From: CBDDRG01 sp051306415
GTDB taxonomy: Bacteria > Pseudomonadota > Gammaproteobacteria > Pseudomonadales > Porticoccaceae
Length of the DNA: 5,218 nt
Direction of reading: 5' to 3'
Assembly (NCBI GenBank): GCA_051306415.1
Contig: JBPPNE010000333.1
Location: 1-5,218, forward strand
Part shown: positions 1-5,218 of the stretch, piece by piece
How positions within the stretch are numbered: the stretch's first letter is position 1
Layout: each line of letters opens with the position of its first letter
The notes under the pieces: generated by a model
Told to the model about the DNA's origin: nothing
Seen by the model: only the letters and a program-made list of their open reading frames with translations
Database searches by the model: none
Translations under genes and position numbers: made by a program

Positions 1-543
1 ATCACCGGTGTCAGCCAGTCCATCGAGCCGACCTACCAGAACCTGTACGTCAAATCGAATCTGTCCGGCGAATTCACCGTCGTCAACAGCTACCTGGTGC
101 ACGATCTCAAGGCCCGCGGCCTGTGGGACGAAGTGATGGTCAACGACCTCAAGTACTTCGACGGCTCGGTGCAGCCCATCGATCGCATCCCGGCCGATCT
201 CAAGGCGCTCTACGCGACCGCGTTCGAGATCGAACCCAAGTGGATTGTCGAGGCCGCGAGCCGCCGGCAGAAATGGATCGATCAGGCCCAGAGCCTGAAC
301 CTGTATATCGCCGGGGCGAACGGCAAAAAGCTCGACCTCACCTACCGCATGGCCTGGTATCTGGGACTCAAAACTACCTATTACCTGCGCTCGCTGGCCG
401 CCACCAGCACGGAGAAATCGACGGTAACCACCGGCACCTTGAACGCGGTGGCGTCGACCGCGGCCAGCGGGGCGCTGGGCGCGCCCGCCCCGGTGCCGGC
501 GGCCTGCGCCATCGACAATCCGGACTGCGAGGCTTGCCAATAG
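1..543 (+). CDS. nrdA: Ribonucleoside-diphosphate reductase subunit alpha, C-terminal part (5' end outside window)
   Basis: This is the catalytic large subunit of class I ribonucleotide reductase, a cytoplasmic enzyme that reduces NDPs to dNDPs. Only the last 180 residues are present, read in frame from base 1, so the start lies upstream. The fragment opens with the family's conserved GVSQSIEPTYQNLYVKSN stretch (fragment residues 3-20). A Tyr-Tyr pair at residues 127-128 (bases 379-384, in KTTYYLRS) matches the tyrosine dyad that passes the radical between subunits in E. coli NrdA. The protein ends in CAIDNPDCEACQ. The last two cysteines (bases 526-528 and 535-537) form the CX2C tail that re-reduces the active-site disulfide and is itself reduced by thioredoxin or glutaredoxin. 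Residues about 133-168 are rich in Ala, Thr, Gly and Pro and probably act as a flexible tether for that tail. A GTG at base 97 lies inside the conserved region and is not the start. The partner nrdB follows 121 bases downstream, the usual order. Confidence 0.96.
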   Translation: MTGVSQSIEPTYQNLYVKSNLSGEFTVVNSYLVHDLKARGLWDEVMVNDLKYFDGSVQPIDRIPADLKALYATAFEIEPKWIVEAASRRQKWIDQAQSLNLYIAGANGKKLDLTYRMAWYLGLKTTYYLRSLAATSTEKSTVTTGTLNAVASTAASGALGAPAPVPAACAIDNPDCEACQ

Positions 544-664
544 GCGGGGCGTGAGCGCCGGCGGGGTGTCACCGCGAATACTCGCCGTGGCAGCGTGGCA
601 GCGTGCCGGCCACCATCAACCACCGACGACTTAATGAGCAACAAGAGTTAATCAGGATATCGAC
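544..664 (+). other. nrdA-nrdB intergenic spacer with a short 8-base tandem repeat
   Basis: This 121-base gap has no plausible gene. Its first part is GC-rich and includes two and a half copies of an 8-base unit (CGTGGCAG) at 586-605. A possible weak hairpin pairs GTGGC (595-599) with GCCAC (609-613). There is no U-tract after it, so it is not a convincing terminator. The last 50 bases are AT-richer, as expected for a translation initiation region. Whether nrdB has its own promoter here cannot be told by eye. The two genes are most simply read as one operon. Confidence 0.5.
654..657 (+). promoter_or_regulatory. Ribosome binding site of nrdB
   Basis: An AGGA core lies 7 bases before the ATG at 665, which is standard Shine-Dalgarno spacing. 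It supports 665 as the nrdB start and therefore the reality of the unusual low-complexity N-terminal extension. Confidence 0.6.
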
Positions 665-1966
665 ATGCTTAATTGGGACGACTTTCACACCGACACACCG
701 ATTCTGGCCGTCAAACCGCAACCGGTGCCGCGCCACGAACCGGCGAAACTGACCGCGGTGCCCGCACCACTGCCGGCGGCTGCACCGATCACCGCGCCAA
801 CTGCCCCGGTTGCAGCACCGACCGCCGCTTCCGCTGCCGAGCCGGCGCATACGGCGGCAGCCTCGACAGCAGCCCCAACAACAGTCCCGACAGCAGCCCC
901 AACAACAGCGGCGGTCGCCCGCGGCCTCGAAAAGCTGGAAATCGGCGCCGAGCGCATCCGTGTCGATGACAAGCGCATGATCAACTGCCGCGCCGACCTC
1001 AACCAGCTGGTGCCTTTCAAGTACGACTGGGCCTGGCAGAAATACCTCGACGGCTGCGCCAACCACTGGATGCCGCAGGAAATCAACATGACCGCCGATG
1101 TCGCCACCTGGCGCAACCCCGAGGGGCTGAGCGAGGACGAACGCCGCATCGTCATGCGCTCACTCGGCTACTTCTCCACCGCCGATTCGCTGGTTGCCAA
1201 CAATCTGGTGCTCGCGCTGTACCGGCTCATCACCAACCCCGAGTGCCGCCAGTACCTGCTGCGCCAAGCGTTTGAGGAGGCCATCCACACCCACGCCTAC
1301 CAGTACTGCGTGCAGTCGCTGGGCATGGACGAGGGCGAACTGTTCAACATGTACCGCGAAGTGCCGGCGGTGGCCAATAAAGCCGCTTGGAGCCTGCGCT
1401 ACACCCAGGCGCTCGGCGACCCCACCTTCGCCACCGGCACGCCGGAGACCGATCAGGAACTGCTGCGCAATCTGATCGCGTTCTACTGCGTCACCGAGGG
1501 CATCTTCTTCTACTGCGGCTTCAGCCAGATTCTGTCCATGGGCCGGCGCAACAAGATGACCGGCGTCTCCGAGCAGTTCCAATACATCCTGCGCGACGAA
1601 TCCATGCACCTCAATTTCGGCGTCGATGTCATCAACCAGATCAAGCTCGAAAACCCCCACCTATGGACGCCCGAGTTCCAGCAGGAAACCCGCGGCATGA
1701 TCGCCGAGGGCACCGAACTGGAAATCGCCTACGCCCGCGACACCATGCCCCGCGGCGTGCTCGGCATGAACGCGGCGATGATGGAGGAATACCTCCAGTT
1801 CATCGCCAACCGCCGCCTGAATCAGCTCGGCCTGTCCGAGCAGTTCCCCGGCGCCGGCAACCCATTTCCGTGGATGTCGGAGATGATGGATTTGCGCAAG
1901 GAGAAAAACTTCTTCGAGACGCGGGTGATTGAATATCAGACGGGTGGGGCGCTGAGTTGGGATTGA
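665..1966 (+). CDS. nrdB: Ribonucleoside-diphosphate reductase subunit beta (class I, tyrosyl-radical type) with an Ala/Pro/Thr-rich N-terminal extension
   Basis: This is the radical-generating small subunit (433 aa) that pairs with NrdA. By alignment from memory to E. coli NrdB, the dimetal ligands are D174, E205, H208, E278, E312 and H315. The 3-residue spacing in E205-H208 and E312-H315 and the 34-residue E278-E312 gap match E. coli E115/H118, E238/H241 and E204-E238. The radical tyrosine is present as Y212, four residues after H208 as in E. coli Y122, so this is not the Phe-bearing Chlamydia type (class Ic). Likely radical-path residues are W135 (in NHWMPQEI), D311 and tail Y424. The C-terminus, VIEYQTGGALSWD, is the peptide that docks on NrdA. 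The protein is longer than E. coli NrdB (376 aa). The extra length is N-terminal: after MLNWDDF, residues about 31-84 are almost all Ala, Pro, Thr and Val, with a repeated TAAPTT, and the folded domain starts near residue 85. I see no ATP-cone domain in the extension. The gene is GC-rich and looks native. Confidence 0.97.
   Translation: MLNWDDFHTDTPILAVKPQPVPRHEPAKLTAVPAPLPAAAPITAPTAPVAAPTAASAAEPAHTAAASTAAPTTVPTAAPTTAAVARGLEKLEIGAERIRVDDKRMINCRADLNQLVPFKYDWAWQKYLDGCANHWMPQEINMTADVATWRNPEGLSEDERRIVMRSLGYFSTADSLVANNLVLALYRLITNPECRQYLLRQAFEEAIHTHAYQYCVQSLGMDEGELFNMYREVPAVANKAAWSLRYTQALGDPTFATGTPETDQELLRNLIAFYCVTEGIFFYCGFSQILSMGRRNKMTGVSEQFQYILRDESMHLNFGVDVINQIKLENPHLWTPEFQQETRGMIAEGTELEIAYARDTMPRGVLGMNAAMMEEYLQFIANRRLNQLGLSEQFPGAGNPFPWMSEMMDLRKEKNFFETRVIEYQTGGALSWD
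864..908 (+). repeat. Tandem direct repeat, 24-base period, inside nrdB
   Basis: A 21-base unit at 864-884 recurs without mismatch at 888-908, a period of 24 bases or 8 codons. It encodes TAAPTT at residues 68-73 and 76-81 of NrdB. Because the period is a whole number of codons, slippage would change linker length without breaking the frame. It lies in the low-complexity linker, away from all catalytic residues. Confidence 0.85.
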
Positions 1967-1984
1967 CGTAGAGAACAACTGAAT

Positions 1985-2674
1985 ATGGATCGGCCACAAA
2001 TAGAATGCGCTGCACGAGAACTGCAACTCGCGATCTGGAAAGATCGGGCGAATCTTTGGCCAGAAAAACTTCCTCATCCGATCAACATGCTGGCACCTGA
2101 GGTCGCCGCGCGTCATTTAGATATAGATTTCTGCTACGAAGAAGAGATTCCTAAAGTTTTTGGATTTCGTGGTTCGTACTACGAAATCGCCGGGCTCATC
2201 GATCGGCAAGCTAACAAAATAATTGTTTCTAAAAGGTTTCCTCTCGACACCATCAAATTTACGGGTGCCCACGAACTTGGTCATTGGCTATTACATCCAA
2301 ATGAAGTAATGCATCGCGATCGACCTATCAAGGGCTTAGCCAACAGTAATTCACGAGATTCTAAGGAAAAAGAAGCTGATTATTTTGCAGCGTGCTATCT
2401 GATGCCACGAAAACTAATCACTAAGGCGATGGAATCGACATTCCGGGCGAGCGCTCCGTTAGCTATAGATGACACAGCAGCGTTTTGGCTGAGCCCCAGT
2501 GACCCAGACTCCATCTTAAGAGCCGAAAATGGTTCACTGAATCGCGCTTTAGCAGTCGCATCTGCTAGAACTTATGGCGGGCGTCATTTTTACTCCCTCG
2601 CTCAGCAGTTTAACGTTTCCGCTACTTCAATGGCTCTCCGTTTGCAGGAGCTGAATCTAATTCGTGATGACTAA
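1985..2674 (+). CDS. ImmA/IrrE-family (DUF955) zinc metallo-endopeptidase
   Basis: This 229-aa protein has the family's signature zinc site: H96-E97-L-G-H100 (in GAHELGHWLLHP), then the third ligand E130 in KEKEADYFAACYLMP, matching the usual EADxFAxxLLMP motif. E97 would be the catalytic base. The C-terminal segment, about residues 203-226 (SLAQQFNVSATSMALRLQELNLI), is the family's usual LAxxFxVS...RLxxLxLI helical ending and resembles a helix-turn-helix. Known relatives cleave or antagonise HTH repressors: ImmA on ICEBs1 cleaves ImmR, and IrrE of Deinococcus cleaves DdrO. No N-terminal HTH domain is fused here and no repressor gene is adjacent, so the substrate is unknown. The ATG at 1985 is the only plausible early start, because the in-frame nrdB stop region lies just upstream. 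A weak AGAGA at 1970-1974 could serve as ribosome binding site. The gene starts 18 bases after nrdB but is far AT-richer, with many AAA, TTA, ATA and AGA codons, indicating horizontal acquisition. It has no signal peptide or membrane segment. Confidence 0.88.
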   Translation: MDRPQIECAARELQLAIWKDRANLWPEKLPHPINMLAPEVAARHLDIDFCYEEEIPKVFGFRGSYYEIAGLIDRQANKIIVSKRFPLDTIKFTGAHELGHWLLHPNEVMHRDRPIKGLANSNSRDSKEKEADYFAACYLMPRKLITKAMESTFRASAPLAIDDTAAFWLSPSDPDSILRAENGSLNRALAVASARTYGGRHFYSLAQQFNVSATSMALRLQELNLIRDD

Positions 2675-2774
2675 TCCCAATCAGCGGAGACAGTCTCGAG
2701 GTGAGCGTCTCGGAGTCATATCACATCGCAATAAGGGACCGACCACGGATAATCGATGAATCAATGGATTCAAA
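2675..2774 (+). promoter_or_regulatory. Spacer/leader before the R-M genes, possible control region
   Basis: This is 100 non-coding bases between the protease and restriction genes, and the only place in the accessory block with room for a promoter or operator. It contains a perfect palindrome (2687-2697) and a GATAAT (2748-2753), which matches the -10 consensus at five of six positions. The matching -35 position is poor (ATCGCA at 2725-2730). A promoter for the R-M genes here is plausible but unproven. No separate gene for an R-M controller (C) protein is visible. Confidence 0.35.
2687..2697. repeat. Perfect palindrome GAGAC-A-GTCTC, possible operator
   Basis: Five-base arms flank a single central A. 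A further GTCTC occurs at 2707-2711, so the upstream GAGAC could also pair with that copy. The position, just after the protease stop and 78 bases before the endonuclease start, suits a small dimeric regulator site. There is no U-tract, so it is not a typical terminator. An 11-base palindrome can also arise by chance. Confidence 0.35.
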
Positions 2775-3731
2775 ATGGCAAAACGGATCAACGCGGACAA
2801 GCCGCACCTTTGGAAAACCGACATTGCGGCGTCCGTTGACCAGTTCAACCAGTGGTTCATGCGTGTCGCGCCCGAGGCGTTTCGCTCGACACGCCTCAAG
2901 ACTACGGAGGCTGTCAAAGCTGCGCTGCTTGCCACCAACGACCTGCGCAATATCGATGCGGCCACCCTCGCGGGCAATCCGAGCGCGCTGTCCACGCTGC
3001 GCATGTGTACGGCTCCGCCGCTGGCCGTGGATCGGCTGGTTGGGCTTGCCGGCGCAAACAAATCGCTCATCGGCAGCATGGAAGAAGGCAAGCTCGCCGC
3101 ACGCATGAAGGCCGAACTGCTTGACGAGAACTTGAGCAAAATCTGCCGCGTGCTGACCAAGCTCTTGGACCGCGACATCTTCCCGTGGCTGGACGCCGCG
3201 AAACACCCTACCGATCACGAACGTGACCGAGCATCCACGATCGTCGCTGACCGCTTGTGTAGCGCCGTGGCAAACCCGATCGTCCGCAACGCTCAGGAAC
3301 AGCGGCAGCTCAAACTCGTGGGCGATTGGCTCGACGCCCGCGGCTACCGGAAGCAAGCCCATCCAAGCGGGAAGCCGCTGAAAGAAATGGAAGCCGCGAC
3401 ATATTCATTTCGCATGAACATCGTGATCGGCAAAACGCTGAAGGTGAACGTCCCGGTTGACGTGGTGATTCAGCCCACGAAGCTCCGCAAGGATCGGTTG
3501 CCGATTCTAATCGAAGCCAAGTCGGCGGGCGACTTCACCAACACCAACAAGCGGCGCAAAGAGGAAGCCACCAAGATTCACCAACTTCAAGCTGCCTACG
3601 GCGAAACCGTGCCGTTCGTGCTGTTTCTTTGCGGCTATTTTGGCAGCGACTACCTGGGCTACGAAGCCGCCGAAGGCATTGACTGGGTCTGGGAGCATCG
3701 CATCGAGGACCTTGTGAAACTGGGGCTGTGA
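2775..3731 (+). CDS. XamI-like type II restriction endonuclease
   Basis: This 318-aa protein is recognised from memory as a member of the XamI restriction endonuclease family, whose prototype cuts GTCGAC. Recognisable stretches are the N-terminal KTDIAASVDQFNQWFMR (residues 14-30), the middle TIVADRLCSAVANPIVRNAQ (155-174), and a C-terminal block with EAKSAGDFTNTNKRRKEEA (247-265) and GYEAAEGIDWVWEHRI (295-310). A PD-(D/E)xK nuclease core is visible: D229 (in NVPVDVVI), a strand, then E247-A-K249 (in LPILIEAKS), 17 residues between D229 and E247. These would bind Mg2+ and cleave unmethylated DNA. The ATG at 2775 is chosen because an in-frame stop at 2757-2759 excludes anything earlier. A weak GGA (2766-2768) precedes it, so translation may be inefficient, which is common for toxic nucleases. 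The methyltransferase follows after 5 bases. The family assignment is strong. The recognition sequence is not proven, since relatives can differ in specificity. Confidence 0.87.
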   Translation: MAKRINADKPHLWKTDIAASVDQFNQWFMRVAPEAFRSTRLKTTEAVKAALLATNDLRNIDAATLAGNPSALSTLRMCTAPPLAVDRLVGLAGANKSLIGSMEEGKLAARMKAELLDENLSKICRVLTKLLDRDIFPWLDAAKHPTDHERDRASTIVADRLCSAVANPIVRNAQEQRQLKLVGDWLDARGYRKQAHPSGKPLKEMEAATYSFRMNIVIGKTLKVNVPVDVVIQPTKLRKDRLPILIEAKSAGDFTNTNKRRKEEATKIHQLQAAYGETVPFVLFLCGYFGSDYLGYEAAEGIDWVWEHRIEDLVKLGL

Positions 3732-3736
3732 ATCCC

Positions 3737-5218
3737 ATGACCGCTTACGAGGACAAATTGACCGAATCACGGCGACAAGCGATTCAGGCGGACATCGATA
3801 CGCGCAAGTCGGCAGCGGAGCGGAATCGCCTTGGCCAGTTCGCAACGCCCAATGCCCTCGCCGTCGATATCGCTCGCTACGTCGAATCAGTCCTCGGTCA
3901 AACCAACGGCCATATTCGCTTCGCCGACCCTTCCATCGGTTCAGGCAGCTTCTTTTCGGCGACGCTCGCTGTTTTCGGAGCCAAACGAATCAGCAGTGCC
4001 GTCGGGATCGAGATCGATCCCGCATTCGCCGACGCCGCCCGCAGTCTGTGGGCCGATGCCGGGCTTGAAGTCGTGCACGGCGACTTCACGCGAGTTGTTG
4101 CTAACGGCTCATGCCCACCCGCGCCCAACGTCATCTTGGCGAACCCGCCCTATGTCCGACACCATCACCTGAGCCGAGAGGACAAGGAACGCCTCCAAGG
4201 CCTCGCGTTCAAGATGGCCGGGGTTGAAGTCAACGGCCTTGCGGGCCTGTATGTCTACTTTCTTTTGCTCGCCACGGCGTGGATGGAAGACGGTGGGATC
4301 GCCGCGTGGCTCATCCCCTCGGAGTTCATGGACGTCAACTACGGCGCGGCCCTCAAGGGTTTCCTCGCGGACCGCGTAACGCTTATCCGCGCTCACCGCT
4401 TTGACCCCGACGATGTTCAGTTCGGTGACGCCCTGGTGTCATCAGTCGTGCTGGTGTTCCGCAAGACACCGCCCGCCGCCGCTCATGCCGTCGAGTTCAC
4501 CTTCGGCGGCACGCTGGCCGAGCCGCAGGCCCGCGAACTCATCCCGTGTGAACGCTTGCGCGAATCTCGCAAGTGGACCCAGTATCCCAGTCACGCCAAG
4601 AACGACCGACACGCGCTTAGCGGCGGTAACGGCCCGACACTGGGCGACTTCTTCCGCATCCAGCGCGGCATCGCCACCGGCTGCAACAAGTTTTTCGTGC
4701 TCGACCGCGACGACGCAAAACGTCTCGGACTTCCCGACAAATACCTCCGACCGATTCTTCCCAGCCCGCGCCATCTCAAGGCCACGAGCATCGACGCTGA
4801 CAATGACGGCTACCCCCTCCTTGACATCCAGCTGTGTGTGATCGATTGCGACCTGCCCGAGACGACGGTTGCAGCCAGGTACCCGGCGCTTTGGGAATAC
4901 CTGCAAACCGCCCAGTCGCTTGGCATCATGGATGGCTATCTGATCGGCAAGCGCAACCCCTGGTACCGGCAGGAGCAGCGAGAGCCCGCCCCGTTCCTCT
5001 GCACCTACATGGGCCGTGGCACAGCCGACAAGCAGCCGTTCCGCTTCATTTGCAACCACTCACAGGCCATTGGAACCAATCTCTACCTAATGCTGTACCC
5101 GCTGAATGGTCTCGCAGCGATGCTGCGCCGATACCCCGACCGCACCGAAGTTGTTCATGGGTTGCTTGGTCAAGTCACTGGTCGCGAACTGCGGAGCGAA
5201 GGCCGGGTTTACGGCGGC
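3737..5218 (+). CDS. N6-adenine DNA methyltransferase of the XamI-like R-M system (Eco57I-type fold), 3' end outside window
   Basis: The reading frame stays open for 494 codons to the window edge, so the stop is downstream. It transfers a methyl group from S-adenosylmethionine to adenine in the site cut by its partner nuclease, protecting host DNA. Motifs in order: motif X GQFATP (residues 33-38); motif I DPSIGSGSF (64-72), the cofactor-binding loop; motif II acidic E92 in GIEID; motif III D116 in HGDF; catalytic motif IV NPPY (136-139); and a later GGIAAWLIPSEFM strand (186-198). This X-I-IV order with NPPY is the gamma class of adenine methyltransferases. The second half, from about residue 300 (LGDFFRIQRGIATGCNKFFVL, 302-322), resembles the target recognition region of Eco57I-like enzymes. 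The ATG at 3737 is 5 bases after the nuclease stop, with a GGGG at 3722-3725 as possible ribosome binding site, so translation is probably coupled to the nuclease gene. Modification of GTCGAC is inferred only from the neighbour. Confidence 0.9.
   Translation, partial: MTAYEDKLTESRRQAIQADIDTRKSAAERNRLGQFATPNALAVDIARYVESVLGQTNGHIRFADPSIGSGSFFSATLAVFGAKRISSAVGIEIDPAFADAARSLWADAGLEVVHGDFTRVVANGSCPPAPNVILANPPYVRHHHLSREDKERLQGLAFKMAGVEVNGLAGLYVYFLLLATAWMEDGGIAAWLIPSEFMDVNYGAALKGFLADRVTLIRAHRFDPDDVQFGDALVSSVVLVFRKTPPAAAHAVEFTFGGTLAEPQARELIPCERLRESRKWTQYPSHAKNDRHALSGGNGPTLGDFFRIQRGIATGCNKFFVLDRDDAKRLGLPDKYLRPILPSPRHLKATSIDADNDGYPLLDIQLCVIDCDLPETTVAARYPALWEYLQTAQSLGIMDGYLIGKRNPWYRQEQREPAPFLCTYMGRGTADKQPFRFICNHSQAIGTNLYLMLYPLNGLAAMLRRYPDRTEVVHGLLGQVTGRELRSEGRVYGG

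Noticed and set aside
586..613. Repeat and hairpin in the nrdA-nrdB gap as a terminator or CRISPR-like element
   Set aside because: The stem is only five base pairs with a 9-base loop and no U-tract, and the 8-base unit occurs only two and a half times without spacers.
569..1660. Several long reverse-strand frames across nrdB
   Set aside because: They lie antisense to a complete, well-conserved gene, have low-complexity or Arg/Cys-rich translations, and carry no family motifs.
1387..1932. 181-codon forward frame inside nrdB
   Set aside because: It is an out-of-frame reading of nrdB, rich in Arg, Pro and His, typical of GC-rich shadow frames.
665..1966. Chlamydia-like class Ic (Mn/Fe, Phe in place of the radical Tyr) identity for NrdB
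   Set aside because: The tyrosine four residues after the first ligand histidine is present (Y212), which fits a tyrosyl-radical enzyme.
2701..3108. GTG-started 135-codon frame overlapping the start of the endonuclease gene
   Set aside because: It overlaps the XamI-like gene in another frame, its protein is Arg/Ser-rich with no recognisable motif, and it is best explained as a shadow of a GC-rich gene.
4442..5059. 205-codon reverse frame opposite the methyltransferase
   Set aside because: The plus-strand frame carries all methyltransferase motifs over this stretch, while the reverse translation shows no recognisable domain.
3737..5218. Methyltransferase as a BREX PglX or type IIG fused restriction enzyme
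   Set aside because: No nuclease motif is visible in the N-terminal part, which begins only about 30 residues before motif X, and a separate nuclease gene lies 5 bases upstream. The unseen C-terminus leaves slight doubt.

Overview
The window looks like the chromosome of a high-GC proteobacterium. A conserved ribonucleotide reductase operon is followed directly by an accessory block carrying a restriction-modification (R-M) system. The lineage is inferred from the NrdA C-terminus (a CX2C tail) and the NrdB C-terminus (a VIEYQTGG-type tail), both of the kind I associate with beta- and gammaproteobacteria. I cannot name a genus.

Positions 1-543 hold the last 180 codons of nrdA, the catalytic subunit of class I ribonucleoside-diphosphate reductase. 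After a 121-base gap, positions 665-1966 hold a complete nrdB. It has all six metal ligands and the radical tyrosine, plus an unusual Ala/Pro/Thr-rich N-terminal extension containing a 24-base direct repeat. Together the two make the enzyme that supplies deoxynucleotides.

Only 18 bases after nrdB the sequence changes character. Positions 1985-2674 encode an ImmA/IrrE-family metalloprotease with an HELGH zinc site. Its base composition is clearly AT-richer than anything else in the window (37-43% GC in two sampled 60-base lines, against about 67% in nrdB and 58% in the restriction gene). A 100-base non-coding spacer follows, containing a perfect GAGAC-A-GTCTC palindrome. Then comes a XamI-like restriction endonuclease (2775-3731) and, 5 bases later, an N6-adenine DNA methyltransferase (3737 to the window edge, 494 codons, still open).

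The endonuclease and methyltransferase form a type II R-M pair in R-then-M order, probably a defence unit inserted downstream of nrdB. The protease has no visible helix-turn-helix repressor partner, and its role beside the R-M pair is the main open question. I found no RNA genes, CRISPR array, insertion sequence, integrase or convincing rho-independent terminator.
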